Assembly: GCA_013399875.1 (NCBI GenBank) | Contig: VXAZ01002374.1 | Span: 523,956 to 587,955 of the forward strand | DNA: 64,000 nt | From: Gymnorhina tibicen | Taxonomy: Eukaryota > Chordata > Aves > Passeriformes > Artamidae | Direction: 5' to 3' | Shown here: one piece after another, positions 50,706 to 63,543 of the stretch | Numbering within the stretch: position 1 is the stretch's first letter | Layout: every line of letters starts with the position of its first letter | Notes under the pieces: model-generated | Database searches by the model: none | Told to the model about the DNA's origin: nothing | What the model saw: the letters and a program-made list of their open reading frames with translations, nothing else | Made by a program: the position numbers and the translations under genes

Positions 50706-50856
50706 AGGCTCTTTCTGAGGCACTTGAGGTAGTCCTGCCACTGCAGCCAGGCCAGCTGCAGGGTGTGAGCGAGGCCCTCGCACAGCTCATCACTTTTATG
50801 ATTAGTGCAAGCCAGCAGCCTGTCACTGCAGTGCCACAGAGCCAGGGACACCGGGT
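50706..50856 (-). CDS. Candidate coding exon B of the same minus-strand gene
   Basis: This 151-nt stretch follows a good acceptor (pyrimidine-rich tract ending CCCAG) and ends at AGCCT|GTAAAT. It reads AC + 49 codons + CT. The codons are strongly G/C-ending, with repeated CTG, CAG, GAG and TGC, inside AT-rich surroundings, which is coding-like. The peptide includes LALWHCSDRLLAC, SDELCEGLAHTLQLAWLQ and WQDYLKCLRKS, an amphipathic Leu/Trp pattern suggesting alpha-helices. The phase fits the exon above (G+AC) and the one below (CT+G = Leu). If the donor is missed, an in-frame TAA at 50702-50704 ends translation at once, just before a second donor-like site CAG|GTGAGG. No family recognised. Confidence 0.58.
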
Positions 50857-52982
50857 CTGGGACAGGGACAGGCTGCTTAAGTTGCACCAATGGCACGTAA
50901 GGTTCAGTTGCTTTGAGAGTCCTTTATTGACATTAAGCCGACAACACATAAAGCTAAAAATAAAAAATATAGGTTTTTCAAATGGAAATGATGACTAACC
51001 CTTAATGATAATTAATACCAGACATTCCCAAAGACCTTTTTTCACCTACAAATGAAACTAATTACTTGGACTTCTAGCTTACAGTTTGCTGTGTTGCAGA
51101 ACAGCAGCAGCTGGGCTGTCTTTTTTATTTACTCTTGAAGAGCTTTCAGTAAATCTGTTTCAAATTTTGTTAACCCTACTCAACCTCCACACCCTCCCCT
51201 TTCTACTCCCCTCCACCCCCAATACTCATTCATGAGTTACAGCTGAATAAAGTGATTTATAATGGTGCAATGAACTGCAAAACATGCTCTGGCAAAGGAG
51301 CAAATTCCTCTGCCGTCCCTCAGATACCATCAGGTGTAACTGCAAGTTCTGCCATACCCTTAGTACTGAGAGAGGAGATAAGCAAGACAGTGACTTTTCC
51401 TCCACAAACTTGCTTGCTGGAGTGGGATGCAATGGAATTACACCCTCCTCCCCCAGTACTAGCCCCGTCATGCCCAGCCATAGTGCACGAAGGGAGGAGG
51501 GTCAGCTAATCCCTGGGCTTCTTTTAAAGCCTCTTGGATACAGTGAAAGGAAGAGGGAGAAAACCTGTTATCCTAACTTCAGGTTATATTTTGCAACTAA
51601 GAAAAAATTGCCAATTAGTAGGTGGTCCACAGGGGTCTTCAAATCTGAGTCTGCTTACAAATAGGAGCAGTGAGCTATGGTTTCCTCAAACTACCCAACA
51701 TAAATGCATCTGTTTTACTGTCTAGAGCTTTTTTTTTTTTGTCTTTCCTCTCTCTGCAATATTATCATGCAGTAACTATCTGGACTGAAATAAAGCCATC
51801 CCACAAGAGTACAAAAACAGCTCTGCAGGGTGTATGATTTTACTGCACGCCTGATACTTCATTTTATTTTATGCCTTGACTCCCAAAGCTAGGTCAAATT
51901 CCCAGCTTTCCTCAAATGGAAATAAGCCTTGAATTGAACCAGTTTTGAAGAACATTTTGTAAATGGGAACTACGAATACAAAAAGAAAAAGAACAACTAA
52001 TTGCTGTTAAACTCTGTCACAGCAGTACTGAAATACACAGCTGTTCCCACAGTGGACAGCACAATTTGACTATTTTAGCCACACAAAGTTTGAAAGAAAT
52101 TATTAGATTGCACAGGAAATTGAGCAGCTTTTCTAACTGGGAATAAATAAGTGAGAGACAATGTTGGTATAATCAGTGTTACATTACACAAGAGTGGGCT
52201 GTGTTAAGATGTATAGGTTTACTACTGGAAATATTTTTTTTTTTTTGCCTTTTTATACAGGGCCACAAGTCTCCTTTTCTGTTAGACCTCTGTGGATGAT
52301 GAAAGGCAGTTTTGAAGGTAAGTTTTGAAAAGCAGTCTAAAGACAAGCATCAGCAGTGATTTGGAAATTCTCCTGAAGAAGGATCCAGAGTGTAGACAGC
52401 TTCCACCACACCTAAAGATGTCAATCCTAGCTTTTATCAACATTTTTAAAAAAAAAAAACAAAAATCAGAGTTTGCCTACTATTGGCAATAAGGCAGAAA
52501 CCGCTTCTATCAGCACATCTGAACACAAATTGTCATGTTCACTTCAAATGAAGCTGAACACATTTAACTGGGTGGTCAGTCATTTGTGTATTTTATTTTA
52601 TTTATCATTAACTTGTTAAAGAAAAGGGAATCAAGAAAACCTTGCCTTGATTCTGGATGAGACATTTCATTAACACATATCCAAATAGAGAAAAGTTTTC
52701 CAGAAATATACAGTAAAAACTTAGGATACTCAGGTGAATGGAAAATGGCGAAAATCATCTAAGTGACACACCAAAAAAATAGGACCCTTTTAATCTTGCA
52801 GGGTTTTTTTAAACTCTCTTTGACAGTCCCTTCAGGAGGTATTTGCTGTTCAAAAAGTCACTTTTTAATAACTCCCTTATGGTAACTTCAGTCAAAACCA
52901 AGAGAACCAATACACCATCAGGATACGACGGCAAGGCTGCCTGAGCTATTATCATGAGTTTTCATTTCTATTTTCGAAGTAC
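50857..52982. other. Probable intron between two candidate exons
   Basis: If the exons at 52983 and 50856 are joined, this 2.1-kb stretch is their intron, from GTACTT to CCCAG. It contains a C-rich patch at 51185-51222 and several T-runs; no element recognised. Confidence 0.45.
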
Positions 52983-53091
52983 CTGCTGTCATGGCATATT
53001 TGTAGTAGCACTCAGCAATAGTCCTTTGAGTACAACAGAGCCCTTCTGATAACTCCAGCATTACTGCAAGCATCCATTCTTGTAGAGCAAG
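52983..53091 (-). CDS. Candidate coding exon A of an unidentified minus-strand gene
   Basis: Read on the minus strand, 36 codons plus one base are open and end at a CAG|GTACTT donor (intron GT at 52981-52982). The peptide begins LALQEWMLAVMLELSEGL and later contains TIAECYYKYAMTA, a Leu/Tyr/Cys-rich, probably helical stretch that looks like real protein. The final split base G joins the AC that opens the candidate exon at 50856 to give GAC (Asp). The frame stays open upstream to 53130, so the acceptor is uncertain: AG sites before 53091, 53099 and 53125 are possible and none has a strong pyrimidine tract. I do not recognise the family; a helical-repeat protein is possible. Seen: the open frame, donor and phase. 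Inferred: that it is an exon. Confidence 0.48.
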
Positions 53092-53125
53092 CTTTAGCCC
53101 TTGTGTATTTAAAGTTGTCTTACAG

Positions 53126-56100
53126 CTTGATCAGCTCCATAAAACACACCAAGAGGGGGAAAAAAAACACCATTGTAAAGCAGATCTTTCAAAGGGTTCC
53201 TGAAATGCCACCCATGTTCTCACTATTAGGACAGCATTTTTACAGCATAGTCTTCAGCCAAAGTGGTGTTAAAGCCCTGCATAAACTCAAGCTCTGACCT
53301 AAAAAATGTCTCCAAAGGATCTAGGCTCAGCTTGGAGAAAAAGCAGTTGGGGCTCCACATATGCAGAAGAGCCTGTGTCCGCAGGCAGCAGCCTCCGAGT
53401 CAGACACCCACACCTGCTGAGAGTGGTACAAAGAGTTCACTCAACACACAGCAACCCTGCTCAGCAGCACCTCAGTAAAACCCAGGCAGCACATTTATGC
53501 CACGATTGAGAGGGTGCGTTTTGCTCTGGGAAGTACTTCCATTAAAAACAAGGCTACTGCATAACTGCTTTGGGGCTCTGACATCACAGCTTTTCCTCCG
53601 CCTCCACAGGGCCAACACAAATTAGAGGGGACAAGCAGGAGTGAGACCCAGTTGTGCACTGCCAACACAGCTCTTCCTGACTTGCAGCCCCTTGCCCCCA
53701 TGCAAGCACACTTAAGGATGGGGCAACAGCAGCACCACCAGGAAAACGGGAGGCCTTAGGAAAAGCAAAGCTATGAAAAATGGTGTAGAATTTGCCTGAC
53801 ACTCGAAAGATCTGCTGTTTTTTCATAGTAGGAAACAGGAGCTCAGCTTTTCTGCTCACTCAGAGAAGTGCAAAGCAGTGGTTCTATTAATGCTAGTGAT
53901 GTACTTCCCGATTGGGAAGTGGAGATTCCACCATGGATTAGGTGAGAGGTACTCAGATCAAAGATCTCTTCATTAGAAAACCGAGCACAAGCTACAACTG
54001 AGGCACATTCGGAGTAACAAGGAGCATTTGTCATTTTTACCTCAAGGCTTACGAAAGTCTAGGTGAAAAAAATGCCTAGAAGATATCAGTCACTCATCAT
54101 GAATGGCCAGTCAGAAAGCTTTTCTAGTTTTTCACCTCTGCATGCCAGCGAAGGCTGGTGTATTAACGCATGATGAATATGTACACCCATTTAAGACAAA
54201 CTCTAAAATGCTTTGTGCTCCATGACAAGTACTGAGGCTCCTGCTCTTTCTCCCCCCATGCAACATACACCCACACAAACTAAAACAATGGGATCCCTAG
54301 AGATAAAGCAAAGTTCCTCAGCTTCGTAAATGAGAAAGAAAAAGAAGTTTGCTGCCACATTCAAAGTTGCATCCACCCGCACGAATTGTTTCCCTACTTG
54401 TTTATAAAGTGGTATTTTAGTCTACTCGAGGTGAGATGCAGAATTCCTTACGAAAAATAATTTAAATACCACACCCTGAAATGCAGTTTGAGAGTTTTAT
54501 CCTCTTTATCTTTCTTTATCCTTTATCTGCAGGCAAAGGAGAAACACTTATTTCCCTTCCAACCACCACATCTACCTCGCTGTCAAACAACAGCCCCCAA
54601 CTGACAACCTCAGGACCAAATATGTTTCCTGTACCAACACTTTGATCTCCAATTGCAACTAACCTAGAAGGGTAATAGTTACATTTGAGGTCACTAGGAG
54701 GTCTTGACCTTCTCCAAAGAAACTTCTACTTTAATCATCAACTTCCGGGTAATCTATTAGTAACTGGCATAAATCATGCATCAAAATGGGCTCAGGCATT
54801 ATCACAAGGGTTAGAAAATGATCCATTAAGCTCTTCCTCCTCTCTCCGAGCAAACACTGGATTCTGACTTTTCAAAACTAAAAAAATTAATCATGGATGT
54901 GTCTTATACTTGCAATTCCTAAGCATATTTTTTCTTCTTGAAAATAGGCAGGAGAAAGGGAGATGGAAAAGAGTAACCAAAGACAGCGCTCTCCTGCAAT
55001 GCTGTTCAGTGTGATAAACCCACATGTCAAGAAGCACATTTGCGCCCTCTCTCACCCATGTTTTCTCCTCACTGCCATCCCAAAGATACACAAAACCGAA
55101 GATTGAAATAATTCAGGAAAAAAAAAAATGGTGAGACTTGGCACATGTAAATTTTGCTGCCTGACTTCACCATCACTGATTACAGCTGACAGAGAGTTAA
55201 TAAAAGAGCAAAGCTGGCTGTCAGAGCAGATTAGTGTGTGTAAAGGACAAGACAAAAGAATAATGCCATCATTATTATTTATGGTCATTAACTGGGTGAG
55301 TTCACTTCTACAGTACCCTACCTGAGCAGTAAAAATGATCATCTAAACATGAAATACTACATTTAGAGTCAAAACACTGTAATTTTGCCTGTACACTGGC
55401 TTGATTTCTTTTATAAGAGGTATTTGATTCTGGAATTAGCCAGAGTGGATAACACAGATTTAGATAATGAGAGTAAGAAACCCATCAGATTTTTGACCTT
55501 ACAAAGAAGGGTGCTTTTCTAGTGATGGAGCAGATAAAAGCTCACTGCCTCCTTGTTGAAAACAAATGAAAGGCAGGCACTGTGGGAAGGACAGGGGAAG
55601 CCATGGTGGAGCAAAACAGACTGCACAATGGAAGTAAAAAAAATCTAATACAAGAGAGGAAAGGGCATCCAAGAGGCAGTAAAAATGGGAGCATGTAGGG
55701 ACCAGGATTCTGGGTGGAAAACTCCAGTGGCAGGGACCTGAGAAAAAGCGAGATGATGGAGATAAGACAGGGGGCTACTTTGAGCAACAGATGAATTCCA
55801 AGACAGATACTGTGGAGAGGGTATTCTGGCTGGAAGAGAGAATGAAAATGACTGGGGGACAGGAGGAAGATCAGAAGAGCAGAGGCCTAAAGCCTGAGGC
55901 AAAGCAGGGTGGAACATCTCACAGAAAGCACCACTGAGAGGCAGCCTGAAAAGAACAATACCATTCGGGAGCCTGTGTCCACAGGAAAGCAAAGCAGTGT
56001 CAGATGCTACTGGTGTAGCAGCTGTTGTGTATCTCTGGTCAGAGTAGGTGTAGGAAGTCCTAACTACAGGTCAGAAAGTATAACTTTCCTGACCTGGTAC

Positions 56101-59100
56101 TCCAGGAGCACTCAAAATCCCCAAGATGGTTGAAAACTGAATCAGCCCTTGCTGTCTGCCCTTATCTCCTGCTGTCTCTCCTTATTTCATTTGTTCCTTT
56201 TTGTTTTTTTCAAACAAGATCCCGGGGCTTTTCATCTACAAGACCTGAGCTGAAAACACTGACAAACTCTTTCTTTGTCCTTGTCTGGCAGGGTGGTTAA
56301 TTCAGCAATGACTTATTGTCAACAAGAATGCCCATCAGAGATATGCAGACTATGGGCCATGGGATAGGACATCCTCTTGTGCACACCTTGAAACCCCTTC
56401 TCATCACAGGGCAGGTTGGTATTCACCATGTTACTGCAGCCACTCTTGCCTGATTTTAGTCATGTGCTTCATGGGACAGGGATGGATCAGGGTTCAACTC
56501 ATCCACTGGTGATCCTTAACGTTTAGTCTGCATTTAGGTATAGTTATTTTTAAAAAGCCCTGAAAAAAATTTCTTTAATAGGTTTTAATGTACAGTCTAT
56601 CCATATTATTATACATACAACTACACCCTAATTTGGAGGCTGTCTACTTACTGTTATCCCTGAAGAAAAATGGGTGTTTTTCCTGTTTTTTAAACTAGAG
56701 AAAATGTGATTTTTTCAACACTCATTGCAATGTTGTAATTTGTTATACCTGTACTACAGGTCTAAACAGAGAAACTGCAGCTGTTGATAAATGGAGTAGA
56801 ACCTCGACAGGAGTTCTCAGTACCAGACCCCTGTGTTGGTCTGCTCGTTTATTCATTTCCAAGAGAATAAACTGTTTGTTTAGACCTAGAAAGATTATAT
56901 GGCTCTACCTGTGTGAAACTCTTTACCCTGTGCAGCTACTGTTGCTGTGGGAGAGCAGTCAGATACACACTACACTCTCTCCAATGCCAGAGAGGAAGAT
57001 GCCATCTTATCTTCATCAACAGGCTCCAGATTTTGAGATTGCATCCTTCTAAGTAGATTCTGAGTAGGAGACTTAAGATATAACTTCATTTGTCATGTAA
57101 GCAGAATTATTCACTGTACTTTTCTTACACCTTTGTCCTTTGGGAGAAAGAAATCCTTTGCTTTGGCAGATTCAGTTTGGATGATATTTCTGTGCTGGTG
57201 TGTAATCAGGTTATAATCATACTTTACATTCTAATCTATTTTCTTTCTGTATACTTTTAAATGACAGTGATACCACAGATTAACATCCTTCATGCTATAG
57301 TCAAAAATGTGATGCAGTTTCAGAAGTTTAGCCAGTGACAGAGAAAGCTCAGTGGTGCCATTCACTGCCACACCAGGAGCAGCACAAGGAGACATCAGGA
57401 CACTGTAAAATACCTATATCTACAAATACTCTTTCCCACAGACTGCCTCCTTGCTGAATAGCTAAGAGGACAAGACAGCCATGGAACATCATATACTCTT
57501 AACAAAGGATAGAATAATTTCATTCTTTTTGACAAAGAAGAATAGAATAGGTGGCTTCCAGTAGTGCAGAGATACTATTACGAAAGATGCTCAGACTGAA
57601 ACCTGGATTCTTATTATTTTCCTAACTATTTTCATCCTTACTTACTTGGGGAGTTTTAATTCTGAATCACACGCAAAGCTCGAAGAGCCATCCACTGTAC
57701 TTAAAATTCAGTTTTTCAGATCCAAAAGTGCTACAGGAGCAAACCTTAGTACACTGCTGATATAAATTACCAAACCTAACTTCAGCCCAGTCCTATCTTC
57801 CCATACAGCACTGACCATACTCCCTACACTGAGCCCCAGAGGTCACCACAAGGTTTCCTTAGGTCACCTAAGGATGAAGCCAGTAAAGGAAATAGTTACG
57901 TCTTCAGATACTTTGAACAATCTGCCTAAACAACTTGCTCCTGCTGGTGGAAACTGAGGGAAGATGTTTTGCAGTTTAATCTATCTAAAGAGCTTTGCAA
58001 ATCTGACAACAGATGATGATGGCACATTTTAGGGTGGAGTTTCACATTTTATTGATATCTTAGAAGTGCAGTTCAGCAAGCCAAAGGACTGACTGTATTA
58101 AGAATTAGTTTTTCATAATCTTACTGCAACATTTGCTAAGTTTTTTTGTGAAATCTGCCACTTCTAATGCGTATCAACTGCCACAGAAATAAATTGGAAG
58201 GGCCAAGAGATAGTCCCTTTTATTGATAAAATACGTCTTTATAAAGTGTGACTGTACCTTTTAAAAAAAATGCTTCAACAAGGCATTATTCAAAAGCATT
58301 TAAAGGCTATTGAACATAACTTTGGCAGACCAGTGATGGCATTCTGAAACCTTTCTCAAAGAAACTATAAGCCTAAGGTTCTTAAACACACGTATGGCTA
58401 AGCAGATATTATAAGACACCTTTGCAGAAACGGTGTGCTCCGAAGTGTGAATTCAGCGTTAGCATTATGTAGGCACAGTTCAATACACATAGAGACTAAA
58501 CCTTCATAGATCCTACAAGTAAAAGCAAACCCACAACTCTTTCATCCTATGGCAATAACACATTGCTCTCTTTCCTGAGGAAAACTTTCATAACCCACCA
58601 ATTACCAGACTGAATGGACATCAGCTGAGTCATCGTGGCACTCATCCCTTGGTCGCTTACATTCTTCAGGCATATTTTACAAAGCAGTTCAAACTGGGGT
58701 TTTTTTTAAAAAAAACTATGACAGAGGGAAATGTAATCAACTTATAGTTTCACAAACACATCTCAAGGCTTTTCAGTAAAGTTTGGCTTCTGTGCAAGCT
58801 CACAGTACAATGACTAGATGGAATTCTTCTTTTGAAGTTTTGTTTAAGAAAATTCTCCCAGGCTAAGACCCAGTAAGTTACAGTTTAGCCTGGAGCAAAT
58901 TTTTACAACCGAGTTATAAACCCCTGGAATAGGAGTTCATAATGGAAACAGCTGCTCAACCCTCACTACAGCGGGTGTAAGTATAATAAAAGCTGCAGGA
59001 GATCACATTAACAATGGCGTCCCCTTACACTCTTTCCTGTTACCCATCCATTAAACAAGCAACACTACTTAATAGAAGGAAAGGCAACAGGCTTTCCTCT

Positions 59101-59407
59101 TTTCCCTACAACCCTGCTTCTTCCCCTCAATAACTAGCTAAGCAATTTATAGGTGACAAAGCATACACTCCCCAACACCCAGGTCTCTTTCAGCAGGTCT
59201 CCAACACCGACTTTACACACCAGTGACACAACACTGTAGTTCATTCCAGGCAAGTACCTCATATTATAGGATGCACAAATATTGTACATGACACTTATCA
59301 GACAGCCTGATACTTGTGCTAGGTAATTTCCACTGAATCTCACGACCAGCATAGCTCTTCATTCCTCTTCCCCGCTCTGGGTGATACACAGCATTTTCAT
59401 ACATAGT
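53126..59407. other. No gene recognised; purine-rich patch at 55.5-55.95 kb
   Basis: Unique DNA. The plus strand at 55550-55950 is strongly purine-rich (runs such as GGAGGAAGATCAGAAGAG), which keeps a 115-codon minus-strand frame open. From 56.1 to 59.1 kb no 60-codon frame exists. Confidence 0.55.
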
Positions 59408-59690
59408 TCATAGAATGGTTTGGGTTGGAAGAGACCATAAACATCACCTGGTTCCAACCTTGCTGCCACGGGCAGGGGCACCTTTCAACAGACCAGGTTG
59501 CTCAAAGCCCCATCCAGTCTGGCCTGGAACACTGCCAGGGATGGGGCATCCACAGTTTCTCTGGGCAGTCTGTTCCAGTATCTTACCACCCTCATAGTCA
59601 GTGGTAGAATTCGTTCCTAATATCTCATCTAAACCTACCCTCTGTCAGTTTAAAGCTATTGACCCCTGTCCTCTCTTTTCATGTTGCTTC
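59408..59690 (-). mobile_element. CR1 LINE 3' fragment
   Basis: The inverted CR1 tail TCATAGAATGGTTTGGGTTG starts the block, which keeps GGCAGGGGCACCTTTCAACA and the AACACTGCCAGGGATGGGGC segment. It is cut off after about 280 bp. Confidence 0.93.
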
Positions 59691-60979
59691 AGAGAATCAT
59701 AAAAGCCAAAAAAAAGCATTGCAAACTATGTGTATGCAATGTGAGCTCTGCACTATGATCAGGTTGCTTTCTTTCCCTAAGAAGGCCCTTAATTTTCCAT
59801 AAGCTGCCTCCTCTACCTTGTCTCCTATTTTCAGCAGGTTATGAAAAGAATTATTCTTATGTTCCTGTACTCCTTCAGGACACTGGTTACCCAAGCTGGA
59901 GGTTCTGAGTGTGAAATACAGTAATAGTTGAGGGACAACCCCTGACCCCACCTCTCAAGCTGGGATAACACGAGGCTAAAAGGATACACAAGCAGGTATC
60001 AAAAACCCACCAGGAGTTCGCAATGACAGCAGCATCCCTTTGGACATGTTTTTTCCTTTCTATTAACTAACGGGATTTTTTTGCCTAATATTTACCAGTG
60101 AGCAGTGTATTAAGCATATTATGGCTCTCAATGACACAATAGAACTGTCCCCCAACTATCCAAACACTTCACTCCACAGCCAGAGTACCTGTGCAGCCAG
60201 GTATTGGAATCTGTGCAAAAGACAAATGCACAGCTTTCTACAGAATCTTACTTTTCAGTGCAGCTAGGCTCAGGAGAGAGCTATCAATAACATTGATTTG
60301 CAACAGAAATGTTGTTAGAAAGTGGGCAACTTGAAAGAAAGGAAAGGCACTGCCTCCACAAGAAAGGAGAAGGGAGAGATCAAAGCTTGGGATGCTAGAC
60401 AGAACTTGGAAAAAGCACAACGTTTGCTCTTATTTCCTGTGTCTCTGTGAGTTTATGTAGGAACTGTCACAGAAAAGGATACAAACCTCATCTCCATAGC
60501 CACAGTCTATCTGCAAATAGGCACCTCATACAGCCTAGTTAGAGGCAAGAACTGAATGGATACAGATTTGTTAAAAATATTTCTTCCTGTCAAAATGAAA
60601 CCTTGTCTTCTGTGACTCACCAGCCAGTAACCTTCCAGACTCACAGTCGCTACCTGCAGGAATTACATGCAGAATCTGCTTGAACAAAATTTTTTCTCTA
60701 AATAAGAAAACTATAAATTCTGAATCTTGATACTGGCAAGAGTGTCTTGTTTACATATGACATCAGCACAGCTAAAGGATTCTCTTCTCTACATGCGATC
60801 AAGCAAGAAATTAAATATAGTTCTTAAATATTGACTGCTTAGTTAAGAAACAAATCTACCTTTGGAGGCAAGGGAATGTAGGAAAGAAATATTACGGAAA
60901 GTGTTTTTGGTATCACGTGCTTTCACAAGAAGCACGAAGAAAACACAAATATCATAAAGGGCACATGTTAAAGAGGATG
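59691..60979. other. No gene recognised
   Basis: Unique sequence between two CR1 fragments of opposite orientation. Confidence 0.6.
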
Positions 60980-61250
60980 GGGCCAGACTGTGTCCAGTGG
61001 TGAGAAGTGACAGGACAAGAGGCAGCACACATAAACCAGAACATGGGAAGTTTCATCTCAGTATGAGGAAAAATTTCTTTGAGGGGAGCAGAGCACTGGA
61101 AAAGTCTTCCCAGAGAGGTTGTGGAGCCTCTTCCTCTGGAAAACCCACCTGAACATGTTCCTGTATAACCTGCTCTAGCTGACCCTGCTGTACCAGGGGT
61201 GTTGATGATCTCCAGAGGTCCCTTCCAACCCCAACTAGTCTATGATTCTG
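60980..61250 (+). mobile_element. CR1 LINE 3' fragment, third subfamily type
   Basis: The block carries AAGTGACAGGACAAGAGGCA, TTCCCAGAGAGGTTGTGGAG and the ending GATCTCCAGAGGTCCCTTCC with TCTATGATTCTG. These mark a CR1 subfamily distinct from the copies at 43526 and 43831. It is 5'-truncated and about 270 bp long. Confidence 0.88.
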
Positions 61251-63365
61251 AACAAGGACCTGTAACACTTCCTTAAGCACAAGCAGAGGAAGAACACTCA
61301 GGACAAAATTCTCAGATTTATAAAGCTGAATGATTCACCTTCCTAAATGGTATCAAGCCGCTGTGTTTATGATTATCTGTGTTATGGTGGAGCCATGAGT
61401 CTCTGGCAGAGGAGCTCTTGCCCTGAAGAGTTAACAATGCCAGCAAGGCTCCTTCCCCTTGCATCATGTACCGGTTTTGTTTCTCACACCAGACTTTGTC
61501 AGTTCCGTCACCACGTCATATAATCTAATGATACACGAGATGCCAGCAGATAATGCTTCTCTTGCAGGCTAAGGACTAACATTGCTAAGTTTGGTAGCTG
61601 CTGCTGGCAGTGCAGCTCACTGCAACACAGCTGCTTGTTTCCTCCTAATGACCCCAAGCACCCACATCCAGACACCATCTTCAAAATTAAGGTTAAACGA
61701 AGACCACATTTCCCAAAGGGAAAGAAGGCCTGCCCTCCCCAGCAGAAATGTGGAGGCAGAAGCTCTTCTGACTTCTCCCAGGGCAGACAAGGTCAAGTCA
61801 TGGTCCTGATGCTCTTACCTGGTCTTGTGGGTCCCTCCTGGCTCGGGGGGGAACTAGAACAGGGAGGACTTGCCTGCATAGCTAGTGACATGAATTTTTC
61901 CCTAGCTTTTCATGAACATCAAGGTTATTAATCCTATTTCTTCATTTTTATCAGCCTGGCATTCCCCTCCAGAGAAGCCATGGTGTGTACTAGTAGGAAA
62001 ACACAAGACTTCTTCACAGCTCCTGTCAGTTTCAAAAGAATGACAATGCTGCCTCATCCAAGCTAGCTTTGGCAGAAAACCATGGCTTTTTGTAGACAGT
62101 TGGTGGGTCACTATGTAAATTACACTGAAATCTCACAGAGCAAATTACTGACTGTCGTCATTAATGGTAAGGTGTTCAACAGCAAAAGACTATCACCTTG
62201 AATTAATGCTATGAGCTAATATTTTTAAATGTAGTATATTTCATACATAGATATGGTCGTTTTCCCTAGATAGACATCTAGAAGGGAGGTGCTTGGATCC
62301 TTCTACAGCTAAAATGAGGCCCTATTATAAAGCTTGATCCAAGTCCTATTTTTGAGCCTGTGTCTTCTCAGGAAAGCTCACAGAAACCTCTTTTTGATAG
62401 GGAAAAGCCCATGGGGCCCAGGAAGAAAAGCTGAAATTCTCTCAAACTGGGTTTTTACAGGATGAACAAGCGAGCTGGTCACATCAGCTCCCTGGCAAGT
62501 TTACCAATAGCAGTAGATGTCCATGATTTTAAAAGACAATTTTCTCAACAGTAAGCTTTTTTCCCTACTAATTTAAGTAGCAGTAAACATAAGCCACAAA
62601 AAGACATGCTCACCCTTCAAACTAGACACACCATGCATAAGAAACAAAGGCTCTTGTATTTCCAACTCACAAAAGAAACAAAAAGAGAATAATCTAAGAA
62701 AATGATAAAATCTGCCAGCTAGGTGGCAAATTAGGCCCAAAATGGCCCAAAAGTTCTGTCAGATAAGTGACTTGTGCAATTGCACAAAATGAGCGTAAGG
62801 CTGTATCTCCATCCCCCTCTCCAAGCCCCCGAAACCCTGATGATCCCCTCAGCCATCTTGCTGGTTAATAACAAAAATACTCCCACCAGGAGAAATGTTG
62901 TGCAATTTGTCTGATCAGGCCCCATGCAGCCACACAACTCAGCTGTCAGAGACTGAGCACTTACAGTAAACCACTGGTAATTAACTCGTGGAGTAAAGGA
63001 GGAATTAAGCTGCTGTAAAATCCAACAATATGAACGCAGGAGAAAATCATAACCTCATTGCAGATGCTCTATTAGCCAGCAAGGGCTCTGCATTCGCCCA
63101 AGTGTGTTATTCAGCCAGCCTACTGCTTTAAATAAGAACGAGCTATTTTCTACCACAGTGCACCAGATCTCTAGAGGACCTGATTGGGAGTGATGCTGAG
63201 GACTTGGTACCCAGCTACTCTCAGTGGAAGCTGGGTGAATATTGCACCTCAGTTAGGCCAGCGATATGGACCTGATGAGATATACAGCACAAGACAAGCA
63301 ATAAATTTGTTTTCTAAAGAAGAAAAAGAAAAAAGGGCAAGTTTTTTTTTTTGGCAGAGCGGTAC
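61251..63365. other. No gene recognised
   Basis: Unique sequence. A good minus-strand donor (ACCAG|GTAAGAG, near 61818) follows a short open, Pro/Ser-rich stretch, but its acceptor is unclear. Confidence 0.5.
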
Positions 63366-63543
63366 CTAACAGGCCTCCAGTTGGACTGACTCTTTAAATG
63401 CTGCCATATATTAATGCAGCATTCACTGTAAAATGGCAGTCTAAAACCTATATAAACCTCTTCTTCATATTGCTGTTTAAGCACAAGTGAACACGGGCAT
63501 ACACCTACATCTTCTCTAGACAGTAGATTACTGCAGAGTCTTT
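63366..63543 (-). CDS. Weak candidate exon at 63.4 kb, minus strand
   Basis: Fifty-eight open codons lie between an acceptor-like site (TTTACATTTGGTCTGGTATACAG) and a poor donor, TTAG|GTACCG. The peptide has pieces such as REDVGVCPCSLVLKQQYEEE and FYSECCINIWQHLK. It would enter in phase 1 and leave in phase 2, so it cannot directly precede the 53.0-kb candidate unless that one starts with a single split base or other exons lie between. It could be an upstream exon of the same gene or chance. Confidence 0.17.

Noticed and set aside
55052..55342. 96-codon minus-strand frame ending at a donor-like ATGG|GTGAGA
   Set aside because: Part of it is translated from a poly-A/T run; the block looks more like non-coding DNA.
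56134..59133. Search for tRNA, rRNA, CRISPR or compact genes in this frame-poor stretch
   Set aside because: Nothing with the needed structure was found; it reads as ordinary intron or intergenic DNA.
59134..59352. 72-codon minus-strand frame with protein-like residues
   Set aside because: No good donor, weak acceptor and no codon bias.
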